This document shows, piece after piece, positions 24,981 through 31,239 of a stretch of DNA of 45,206 nucleotides (position 1 is its first letter; each line of letters opens with the position of its first letter). The position numbers and the translations under genes are program-made. This DNA comes from a bacterium. GTDB taxonomy: Bacteria; Patescibacteriota; Gracilibacteria; Peribacterales; Peribacteraceae. The notes beneath the pieces are model-generated. The model saw only the letters and a list, made by a program, of their open reading frames with translations, searched no databases and was not told the origin of the DNA. The stretch lies in NCBI GenBank assembly GCA_027592135.1, contig JAQCIJ010000006.1:1-45206 (forward strand), read 5' to 3'.

Positions 24981-25520
24981 ATGATAACAGTAAAATCCCT
25001 CGGCGGCGCATCTCTCTGGCTTGATATAAACGGAGTCACTGTTACCGCGTTTCCAAAAGAAGTATCTGGCAAAACAGATATCACCCTCCTTGGTAATCCA
25101 GAGGAAGAAGTAACTACAGGAGTAGTGTCTTGGCCTGGTGAGTATGACATTAAAGGTGTTGCTATTCGTGGAATCGGACATGACGAAGGACAGCGTGTCA
25201 GTTTTGTATTGGATGATAGCAAAGTGCGTATCGCCTTTGTGTCTTCCCCTCTTCACGATTGGCCTGATTACAACTTACAACTTCTTGGAGACATAGATAT
25301 CCTCTGTCTTCCAGCTGATGATGCAAAAATTGCTCACAAGTTTATCGATTCTGTAGATCCTCGGGTTCTTATTCCCCTCCCTACTTCTGACGAAGCAACA
25401 TTTGTAGAGCTTCTGAAGATCGTCGGTGCACAGGACAAAGAAATTGAATCAGAATATAAGCTCAAAGGAGGTCTTCCTGTGGAAGGAAGAGAGGTGGTAA
25501 TTCTTAAGCCAACGAAGTAA
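24981..25520 (+). CDS. MBL-fold (UlaG-like) protein lacking metal ligands
   Basis: The 179-aa product follows the compact beta-lactamase-fold family: GGASLWLDINGVTVTAFP, then WPGEYDIKGVAIRGIG, then DIDILCLPADD, then DPRVLIPLP. The HxHxDH zinc motif is missing: the SLGGASLWL start has no His and the expected strand reads TDITLLGNPEEE. It is thus probably a binding protein or a scaffold rather than a hydrolase. A TATCAT box (24967-24972) is 8 nt before the ATG. It lies between murA and a HAD phosphatase, but separate promoters make a tight operon unlikely. Confidence 0.7.
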   Translation: MITVKSLGGASLWLDINGVTVTAFPKEVSGKTDITLLGNPEEEVTTGVVSWPGEYDIKGVAIRGIGHDEGQRVSFVLDDSKVRIAFVSSPLHDWPDYNLQLLGDIDILCLPADDAKIAHKFIDSVDPRVLIPLPTSDEATFVELLKIVGAQDKEIESEYKLKGGLPVEGREVVILKPTK

Positions 25521-25621
25521 GAAATAGCGTAAATTGGCATGCGGATTACGTTCTTTGTATTTTGTGCTGGTTTTTGTTGTGCCGAAGCTATGGAAACGTA
25601 ATAAAAACGCATGTAATCTGA

Positions 25622-26254
25622 ATGTTAATGAAATATGAACACATTATCTTCGATGTTGATGGAACACTGTGGAATGCATGTGCGGTTTCAGCGGAGGGTA
25701 TTAATAACGCTTTGGAAAAATTAGGCATTTCAAAGAGGTATACTGCTAAAGATATTGAAAAATATTCGGGGGAGCCATGTTCTCAGATTTTTCATTCGTT
25801 GTTTGGTTTTTTAAAAGAAGAATACCCCATTTTACTCGATGAGGCAGATGCTGGTGAGCGTGATGCTATCTTGGCAGAGTGCGGAGTGCTGTATTCAGGT
25901 GTACAAGAGGGATTACAAAAGTTATCCAAGGATGCAAAACTTTATTTGGTTAGCAATTGCCAAGATTGGTACATGGAATGTTTTATTGATTTTGCGGACA
26001 TCCGCTCTTTTCTTTCAGGGTACAACTCCTTTGGGGCTTCAGGTATACCAAAGCAGGAAATGATTACTCAGCTATTGAATGCTAAAGATGTAGATCATGC
26101 TGTATACGTAGGTGACACAAGTAAAGATGCACTTGCCTCCAAGCAAGCTGGTGTCGATTTTATTGGAGCTTCCTATGGCTTTGGAGATGTCAGTGAAGCA
26201 GAGAATTCATGTGAGAACTTTTCAGACATTGTTGCAATGTTGCAGCAGTCATAA
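25622..26254 (+). CDS. HAD-family phosphatase (phosphoglycolate-phosphatase-like)
   Basis: A soluble phosphohydrolase. Motif I is FDVDGTLW (nucleophile Asp near 10), motif II LVSNC, and motif IV VGDTSKDALASKQAG with the paired acidic residues. A helical cap lies between motifs I and II, as in the GPH/PGP group, and the length (210 aa) is typical. The substrate cannot be read; phosphoglycolate repair or a general sugar phosphate is plausible. The start may be ATG 25622 or 25628. The gene is more A/T-rich than its neighbours, which could mean transfer. Confidence 0.8.
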   Translation: MLMKYEHIIFDVDGTLWNACAVSAEGINNALEKLGISKRYTAKDIEKYSGEPCSQIFHSLFGFLKEEYPILLDEADAGERDAILAECGVLYSGVQEGLQKLSKDAKLYLVSNCQDWYMECFIDFADIRSFLSGYNSFGASGIPKQEMITQLLNAKDVDHAVYVGDTSKDALASKQAGVDFIGASYGFGDVSEAENSCENFSDIVAMLQQS

Positions 26255-26566
26255 AACTTAAAAGTTTAAAGGTTCAAAACTTGACGGGGCTCTTCGACTT
26301 CTCGCTACGCTCGTCGCTCAGCATTCGACTCTTCATAGATAAAGAGTGGCCCGTAGCGAAGCGGAGGACCATGAGCGAACGAAGTGAGTCGAATGGTCAG
26401 CTAAATGGTTCGTTTGAGTATATTCTGATGTTCTGGACGACTCGTGGCAAACCCATTGATTCTATTAAGTATTCTTATACTCCAATACGCCCTAATTGCC
26501 AAAGGGGGGCCGATCACAAGGGCTTAAAATCTAGATTGGTAGCTACAAATGGCTAAAACACTGCAA
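26255..26566. other. Intergenic stretch with inverted-repeat element; no gene recognised
   Basis: Bases 26291-26400 hold a composite inverted repeat: CATTCGACTC (26322-26331) pairs with GAGTCGAATG (26386-26395). Around it are CGCTACGCTCGTCGCTC and AGCGAAGCGGAGGACC, resembling the 'agcgaagcgagtcgaag' repeats dispersed in many CPR genomes. An open frame crosses it (26281-26556), but it has low-complexity SERSES-like sequence from the repeat, no promoter and no recognisable domain, so I do not call it a gene. Confidence 0.6.
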
Positions 26567-26594
26567 TTGACATTCCGTCATTACCTGCTACCAT
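26567..26594 (+). promoter_or_regulatory. Promoter of the arginine-attenuator leader
   Basis: TTGACA (26567-26572), a 16-bp spacer and TACCAT (26589-26594). The predicted start lies at or just before ATG 26602, so the first leader peptide would be translated from a leaderless mRNA. Confidence 0.7.
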
Positions 26595-26601
26595 AGCGAC
26601 A

Positions 26602-26664
26602 ATGAAGTTCTTGATTCATCAGATTATTTCTCGTCGCCGCACCTCTTCAGAGGTGACGGGCTAA
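26602..26664 (+). CDS. Arginine-attenuator leader peptide 1 (20 aa, RRR)
   Basis: MKFLIHQIISRRRTSSEVTG and stop TAA. Codons 11-13 are CGT CGC CGC (26632-26640), three consecutive arginines placed directly before hairpin strand 1. The ATG is 7 nt after a -10 box. A ribosome starved of Arg-tRNA would stall at RRR and mask strand 1; a ribosome reaching the stop at 26662-26664 covers strand 2. This is the geometry of trp/his-type leader peptides. The gene downstream is ArgA-like, so the sensed amino acid matches the pathway. Confidence 0.8.
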   Translation: MKFLIHQIISRRRTSSEVTG

Positions 26665-26719
26665 TTCGTATCCAAACTGTAGCGTCTCCTCTGTAAATTA
26701 TTTCCCGCAGGGGATTTTT
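26637..26719 (+). promoter_or_regulatory. Transcription attenuator 1 (alternative hairpins plus terminator)
   Basis: Three exclusive pairings are visible. 1:2, CACCTC-TTCA-GAGGTG (26640-26655). 2:3, CAGAGGTGACG (26648-26658) with CGTCTCCTCTG (26683-26693), 10 of 11 pairs with one U-U mismatch (antiterminator). 3:4, TCCTCTG (26687-26693) with CAGGGGA (26708-26714), including one G-U, followed by TTTTT (26715-26719) as terminator. Stalling at RRR frees strand 2 to pair with strand 3 and prevents termination. Confidence 0.8.
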
Positions 26720-26730
26720 CTTATGTACCC

Positions 26731-26796
26731 ATGATTATTTACCTAAAAAGCACTGTGCGCCGATGCCGTACTTCCTCCACGGAGAGTACAGGCTGA
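26731..26796 (+). CDS. Arginine-attenuator leader peptide 2 (21 aa, RRCR)
   Basis: ATG 26731 to TGA 26794-26796. The peptide ends STVRRCRTSSTESTG, clearly related to the end of leader peptide 1 (RRRTSSEVTG). Arg codons CGC CGA and CGT surround one Cys codon at 26758-26769, directly before strand 1 of a second hairpin set. No Shine-Dalgarno is visible. A weak TTATGT/TATGTA box lies just upstream (26721-26727), so it may be made from the read-through transcript or from its own leaderless start. Confidence 0.75.
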   Translation: MIIYLKSTVRRCRTSSTESTG

Positions 26797-26853
26797 CGTA
26801 TATCGAAAAGCCAGTAGCACACTCTCTGTGGAGGCTCACTCGGAGAGTTTTTT
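26768..26853 (+). promoter_or_regulatory. Transcription attenuator 2 (alternative hairpins plus terminator)
   Basis: 1:2, GTACTTCC with GGAGAGTAC (26768-26789). 2:3, CCTCCACGGAGAGT (26774-26787) with ACTCTCTGTGGAGG (26821-26834), a 14-bp helix with one G-U (antiterminator). 3:4, ACTCTC (26821-26826) with GAGAGT (26843-26848), helped by an inner GTG/CAC pair, then TTTTTT as terminator. The perfect pair GTAGCACA (26814-26821) and TGTGCTAC (26855-26862) encloses the terminator. The order of elements matches attenuator 1. Confidence 0.8.
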
Positions 26854-26890
26854 CTGTGCTACAACAAATGATTTATTCCTACCACCTACT

Positions 26891-28228
26891 ATGACTATCA
26901 CACTTTCATCAACCATCGCACAACACTTCAAGCAAGAGCTTGCGGGACACACCGTAGCGCATAAAGTATCTGGTTCAGCCCTCGAGAATCCTGAGATTCG
27001 TGGAGAAGTACTGAGAGGCATACAGACTCTAATGAAGCACAATGTACAGTGTCTCCTCATCAGCGGTGCCGGTTCGAGTTTGGATCAAGCTCTTGGCACG
27101 AAGCTCTCTCATCCAACAACTAATCTCCGTGTCACACCCAAAAAAGACATTCCACATATCGAGGAAGCTATTACTACCATTGGTAGAATATTTTCAGAAC
27201 ATTGTGAAAGATTAGACATCCCTTACGAGGTTTTACCTCACTCAGTAACTCAGGCTATAAGGTTGCTGGATGGACACAAGGAAACAGGGGGCATTGTCGG
27301 CATGAATGGCAATGCCATTCACCGTGTTCTCAAACAAGGTAAACTTGCTGTACTTCCCTTTGGGGGGACAGACTCTTCTGGAAATACATTGAACGTCAAT
27401 GCAGATGATGTAGCTGCCAGGGCAGCAGCAGAAGTTCATGCTAAGAAATTGATTATGTATACAAATGAAGAAGGCATATTGATGCCCGATGCTAATGGCA
27501 AACTTCAGAAGATAAACTTTCTCGACTTTCATCAATTGTTCCATTTAACACGGGCGATAAATGCCGATGGAGATTTTGTAATTGATGCGGGGATGCTTCC
27601 GAAGGTAAAAGCAATCCTCGAAGCACTGACCTATGGTGTACCTCAGGTACATGTAGTTCAGGCAAAAGCAAAAGCACTATTTGAAGAACTTTTTACCAGA
27701 ACAGGGAGTGGTACGCTTATTGAAAAGGAACCATTCCTAATTCTCGACTATCCAACACGGGAAAAAAGCTTCAATGATATTCTTCAGATAAGAGCAGAAT
27801 GTTCAGAGTTAAGTACTCCATTGGGGGTACCATTCCTCAAGCCTTTGACTCCCGAAGAGTTAAAAAGACTATTGCCATCCACCCTTACCTTACGCCAAAG
27901 AGATTTTCTGGTGGGTACTGTGTATTTTGATGCAGTCAGCAACCATGCAGACACCGCATATATCGGTGGGTTTGCAGTTGGAGAGAATCACCAGGATTCA
28001 GGCTATGGCAAAGTGCTGCTTAGAAGCGCTCTCGAACAAATTGAAGAAGCTGGATTTAGCAAAGCTATCAGTATTACTGCCTCAAATGCAGTAAAACACA
28101 TGTATGAAAATCTTGGCGCAAAAGAAGATTCAAGCAATTGGTCAGATGTTTTGACATCAGCGAAGCAACGCTATGGAATCGACCAAGACCTCGTCAGTCT
28201 CTATACATTCGATGTTCCAACTTCTTAA
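26891..28228 (+). CDS. ArgA-like amino-acid kinase/GNAT protein (N-acetylglutamate synthase or kinase-synthase)
   Basis: This 445-aa protein has an amino-acid-kinase domain (about 15-285) and a C-terminal GNAT acetyltransferase domain (about 330-440), the plan and size of ArgA. It would acetylate glutamate at the start of arginine synthesis. Visible: LLISGAGSSLD where NAGK has HGGG; LNVNADDVAARAA near 170; VIDAGMLPKVKAILEAL; TGSGTLI; and GNAT motif A near 365-375 (QDSGYGKVLL). Catalytic kinase residues cannot be confirmed by eye, so synthase, kinase or both remain possible. I chose ATG 26891; a GTG at 26828 lies inside the terminator hairpin. A short frame (ATG 26868 to TGA 26892-26894) overlaps this start and could couple translation. 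Regulation by arginine attenuation fits the assignment. No other arg gene is in the window. Confidence 0.8.
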   Translation: MTITLSSTIAQHFKQELAGHTVAHKVSGSALENPEIRGEVLRGIQTLMKHNVQCLLISGAGSSLDQALGTKLSHPTTNLRVTPKKDIPHIEEAITTIGRIFSEHCERLDIPYEVLPHSVTQAIRLLDGHKETGGIVGMNGNAIHRVLKQGKLAVLPFGGTDSSGNTLNVNADDVAARAAAEVHAKKLIMYTNEEGILMPDANGKLQKINFLDFHQLFHLTRAINADGDFVIDAGMLPKVKAILEALTYGVPQVHVVQAKAKALFEELFTRTGSGTLIEKEPFLILDYPTREKSFNDILQIRAECSELSTPLGVPFLKPLTPEELKRLLPSTLTLRQRDFLVGTVYFDAVSNHADTAYIGGFAVGENHQDSGYGKVLLRSALEQIEEAGFSKAISITASNAVKHMYENLGAKEDSSNWSDVLTSAKQRYGIDQDLVSLYTFDVPTS

Positions 28229-28253
28229 CTCTCTACGTGTATATCCAAGAAGA

Positions 28254-28285
28254 AACACCTGTGAGTTCCGGCACACAGGTGTTTT
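28254..28285 (+). terminator. Strong intrinsic terminator of the ArgA-like gene
   Basis: AACACCTGTG (28254-28263) pairs perfectly with CACAGGTGTT (28274-28283) around a 10-nt loop, followed by a TTTT run. Confidence 0.9.
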
Positions 28286-28304
28286 CGTAAACGAGCCAAT
28301 TTGA

Positions 28305-28379
28305 TGGTGCCCCCGGTAGGAATCGAACCTACATTTGCCCCTTAGGAGGGGGCCGTTCTATCCATTGAACTACAGGGGC
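28305..28379 (-). tRNA. tRNA-Arg (anticodon CCU), CCA encoded
   Basis: On the minus strand it starts GCCCCTGTAGTTCAATGG. The anticodon loop is CTCCTAA (CCU, arginine AGG), the T-arm is TAGGTTCGATTCCTA, and an encoded ACCA end lies at 28305-28308. It lies close to the arginine-regulated gene and divergent from the SLH gene, whose -10 box is only about 20 bases away. Confidence 0.95.
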
Positions 28380-28414
28380 TTTACTCTTTCTATCTTATGG
28401 TAGAATGCCTCGTA

Positions 28415-30079
28415 ATGAAGAAGGCAGCAATCATCATCGGGCTTATTCTTCCATTGAACGTGGTAGCCTTGGAATATCGCAACCTCAGTTTAATGTATCT
28501 AGATGCCCCTTTTACCCCTGCAGAGTCTGCAGGAATTAGTGTACTGACATCAGTTGGAGCGATTGAAGGAAACCCTGACGGAACATTTCGTCCCAATAGA
28601 ACGCTTAACCGTGCAGAGTTTTTAAAAATTGCACTCGCTAGTTCCCCAAAGGTTCGCGTCAGTTCTTCGGATGCTGCAGATTGCTTCCCTGATGTTTCGA
28701 AAGATGAATGGTTTGCGAAGTATATCTGTCTCGCAAAAAAGCGTGGTATGGTTAGTGGATACCCTGATGGAGAATTTAAACCTGGCAGGTCGGTAAACTA
28801 TGCAGAAGCTCTAAAAATTCTTAGTGAGCTGTACGATTACGTCGCTTTCTCTGCAGATGACGAAGAATGGTATGCGGGATATGTACGTGCTGCACAATTT
28901 AATAAGACAGCTCTTCCGTCATCCATTAAATACGACCGCTCACTAACACGTGGGCAAATGGCTAGGCTCGCAGCTGCGTACCGTGCGCACGAAGAAGGAG
29001 AACTCGAAACGTATCGTCTTGCAGAAAAGAATTTGAATTTAGTTATTGCCAAAGAGATTGCTGCACGTGTTTCGCAAAAAGAGGTAACAGAAAGTGCAAT
29101 TGAGGGTGCAGAGGTCACAGAGGTGACTTTTTCTTCTGCACCTTCTGCACCCTCAATCTTCCCTGCAACCAGCCACTTCCTCCTCCTTGGCTCTCGTAAC
29201 ATCATTTCGAGTGGAAACTTTCAGCCACGATCTGAGTCTGTCGTTGTGCGTAATGTCACCGTGAAGCTTCGCGAAGAATCAAAAAACGTGCGCAGCTTAT
29301 TCCTCGTAGACGAGGAAGGTACACGTATAGCAGAGCTCTCTCCCGATACGTACGATAAATACGATCGCACCTGGAAAGCGCAGGCAGAAGCAGTATCAAG
29401 TTATCAAATTCCATTCACAGGAAAATATCTCGGCATAGAAGCAGTACTGCAGGATGTATCAATAGGGGTTCCAGAAGAGTTGATCCAAGTGAAGTGGATG
29501 TCGATGAATGTCAGTCCTGTGGGACTCGATGAGTCCTATCAATTAATAGCTTCGGATATTGCATATCCTGCTCATCAAACAGCCAATGCTCGCATTACAG
29601 CTGTGCACAATAACCGACCACCGATCATAGATATTGGCGAAGGTGATAGTGTACTTCTTTCTGAGTTTGAAATTACTGGAGAGCATCTCGACGGTAAACA
29701 GTTACAGCTGAATCATCTCACATTTACTATCGCACAAAAAACCGGTGTGCTGATTTCAGAATTCTCTCTGGGTGCTCTGCACTCCACAGCAACTGTGGCG
29801 TGTTCTACAGAAGGCGTACAAATTATTAATTGCCTCAATATTCCTGCAGCTGTAGGTATGATCGAAAATGGATCAGTCACAGTGCAGCTTTGGGGAAAAC
29901 TAGAAATAGATGACACAGTTGCAAACCCAGTACTGCAAATAGACCTGCAAGATCCTGGTCGCATTTCTACGAGTATCGAACCAGGAGAAATGGGACACGT
30001 CAGATGGAACGATGGGCAAGGTTCGTATAACTGGGTAGAGCTTCCAGCGCCTGTAGCGGAGGGGAGCATTTGGAAATGA
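28415..30079 (+). CDS. SLH-domain surface protein
   Basis: This exported protein has a signal peptide (MKKAAIIIGLILPLNVVAL) and three S-layer-homology domains in the first about 200 residues: GNPDGTFRPNRTLNRAEFLK, then SGYPDGEFKPGRSVNYAEAL, then a weaker ALPSSIKYDRSLTRGQMARL. SLH domains hold proteins to cell-wall polymers. The remaining about 350 residues are beta-rich with no family I recognise. I chose ATG 28415: a TAGAAT box (28401-28406) ends 8 nt before it and would lie after the alternative ATG 28397. The linker (DNA 29099-29157) contains a 14-nt perfect inverted repeat and a 26-nt segment nearly identical to the nusA tail, so the linker looks inserted. Confidence 0.85.
   Translation: MKKAAIIIGLILPLNVVALEYRNLSLMYLDAPFTPAESAGISVLTSVGAIEGNPDGTFRPNRTLNRAEFLKIALASSPKVRVSSSDAADCFPDVSKDEWFAKYICLAKKRGMVSGYPDGEFKPGRSVNYAEALKILSELYDYVAFSADDEEWYAGYVRAAQFNKTALPSSIKYDRSLTRGQMARLAAAYRAHEEGELETYRLAEKNLNLVIAKEIAARVSQKEVTESAIEGAEVTEVTFSSAPSAPSIFPATSHFLLLGSRNIISSGNFQPRSESVVVRNVTVKLREESKNVRSLFLVDEEGTRIAELSPDTYDKYDRTWKAQAEAVSSYQIPFTGKYLGIEAVLQDVSIGVPEELIQVKWMSMNVSPVGLDESYQLIASDIAYPAHQTANARITAVHNNRPPIIDIGEGDSVLLSEFEITGEHLDGKQLQLNHLTFTIAQKTGVLISEFSLGALHSTATVACSTEGVQIINCLNIPAAVGMIENGSVTVQLWGKLEIDDTVANPVLQIDLQDPGRISTSIEPGEMGHVRWNDGQGSYNWVELPAPVAEGSIWK
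29099..29157 (+). repeat. Inverted repeat inside the SLH gene linker
   Basis: ATTGAGGGTGCAGA (29099-29112) and TCTGCACCCTCAAT (29144-29157) are perfect inverted copies around a 31-nt centre. The frame is kept (EGAEVTEV...SAPSAPSI). Bases 29102-29127 match the nusA tail (minus strand of 21639-21664) at 25 of 26 positions. Confidence 0.8.
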
Positions 30080-30081
30080 AA

Positions 30082-30107
30082 TAGGGGAAATTTTTCCCAA
30101 GCCCCTA
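30082..30107. terminator. Hairpin between convergent SLH and pyrF genes
   Basis: TAGGGG (30082-30087) pairs with CCCCTA (30102-30107); on the minus strand it is followed by a T-rich stretch. It is a plausible end for pyrF, and perhaps for both genes. Confidence 0.45.
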
Positions 30108-30108
30108 A

Positions 30109-30951
30109 TTACATCAGTGCATTTTTAATATCTTCTGCCATATCAGCAGTCGCTTTTTCTGCTGCTTCTTTCCAGTCTGGTCCGCTACTTGCAAAGATGA
30201 TATCGCGAGAAGAGTTGACTATTGCTCCTGTACCGTCGGGAATAAATCCACCGAGTACATCGGCCGCTCCTCCTCCTTGCGCGCCGTAGCCGGGGATTAA
30301 AATGGGAACATGCGGCATAAGAGTACGAAGATACTTCATCTCTTCTGGGTACGTAGCTCCAACAACCGCACCGATGCAGGAGAGATGAGACTCTGGGCCA
30401 CAATGTTGAGCAGCATGTGCTTCAACCAGTTGTGCTAAGTGTTCGTGTACTGCTTCATCACCACAGGGTAAATCTTGTAGTTCTCCACTGCTTGGGTTGC
30501 TTGTTTTTACGAGGACAAAGATCCCCTTATTATTTTTGTCACACTGTTCTATAAACGGATTGATACCATCAAACCCAAGGTATGGGCTTACTGTTAGAGC
30601 ATCAATAGGACTGAGTTCATTGAGGTAAGCCTGCGCATATGCTTCACAGGTCGAACCAATGTCGTTGCGTTTTCCATCGGCAATTACTAAAAGATTTTGT
30701 TCTTTTGCGTACGAACAGGTTTCCCAGAATACCCGCATTCCTTCCCATCCCAGTTCTTCGAAATAGGCCATCTGTGGCTTTACACAGGCAGCGGTATCCT
30801 TAACAGCATCAATAATACCTTTACAGAATGTCAGCATTCCTTCTGCATCTTGAGAAATACCTTCTGGAAGTTTAGAAACGTTTGGGTCTAATCCTACACA
30901 AACAGGCGATTTCTCCTTTGTTGCGGCCGTTAGAGAATCTCCGAAGTGCAT
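30109..30951 (-). CDS. pyrF: Orotidine 5'-phosphate decarboxylase, type 2
   Basis: It catalyses the last step of UMP synthesis (OMP to UMP plus CO2) in the cytoplasm. VCVGLDPNVSKLP at the start and LLVIADGKRNDIGST (the Lys-Asp catalytic network in the longer type-2 form) are decisive; YLGFDGINPFIEQC and LIPGYGAQGG supply the phosphate-binding part. The 280-aa length fits type 2. I chose ATG 30951, with TATCAT 8 nt upstream on the minus strand; the in-frame extension to 30999 is only translated microrepeat (GGGAACTA units). No other pyr gene is in the window. Confidence 0.92.
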   Translation of the reverse strand: MHFGDSLTAATKEKSPVCVGLDPNVSKLPEGISQDAEGMLTFCKGIIDAVKDTAACVKPQMAYFEELGWEGMRVFWETCSYAKEQNLLVIADGKRNDIGSTCEAYAQAYLNELSPIDALTVSPYLGFDGINPFIEQCDKNNKGIFVLVKTSNPSSGELQDLPCGDEAVHEHLAQLVEAHAAQHCGPESHLSCIGAVVGATYPEEMKYLRTLMPHVPILIPGYGAQGGGAADVLGGFIPDGTGAIVNSSRDIIFASSGPDWKEAAEKATADMAEDIKNALM

Positions 30952-30988
30952 CGAGAGAAATGATAAAGGGAAATTGGGAACTAGGGAA

Positions 30989-31208
30989 CTAGGGAACAAG
31001 AGTTTTTCGATCCTGAGTATAAATTAATCCAGATAGCAGCTTTCCTACTACATGACATCGGTTGATAGCACGATTGATTTCTTCAAAATCCCCTAGCCCT
31101 AATTCAATAGCAACAAGAAGATGGGCTTGTATTTCAGTACATGCACTTCTGCAGATCATATAAATCCTTCGGCAAGATTTGCGGAAATACTTGTAGAAGC
31201 TCTTCTTC
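30989..31208 (-). pseudogene. Four-helix-bundle (S23/IVP-type) gene, frameshifted and internally deleted
   Basis: Two frames carry parts of one family. One reads RRASTSISANLAEGFI and stops; the other continues SACTEIQAHLLVAIELGLGD and ends KLLSGLIYTQDRKTLVP. In intact members, ISANIAEG is followed by about 20 residues ending ISRGSxxEIQxHLxxAxxLGY; here most of that piece is missing and the frame has moved. These proteins are about 120 aa and are known from 23S rRNA intervening sequences and many CPR genomes. The product is almost surely not functional. Confidence 0.7.
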
Positions 31209-31239
31209 ATTGCGGATGTTAATCCAATTTCCCTAATAG

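Noticed and set aside
26281-26556. 91-codon frame downstream of the HAD gene
   Set aside because: Its first half is a translated inverted repeat (SERSES-type), no promoter is present and no family is recognisable.
26567-26890. T-box or known riboswitch upstream of the ArgA-like gene
   Set aside because: No T-box AGGGUGG..CCGCG or specifier-loop layout is seen; the Arg-rich leader peptides and paired strands explain the region better.
30952-30999. N-terminal extension of pyrF to 30999
   Set aside because: The added residues are translated GGGAACTA microrepeats and lie upstream of a good -10 box.
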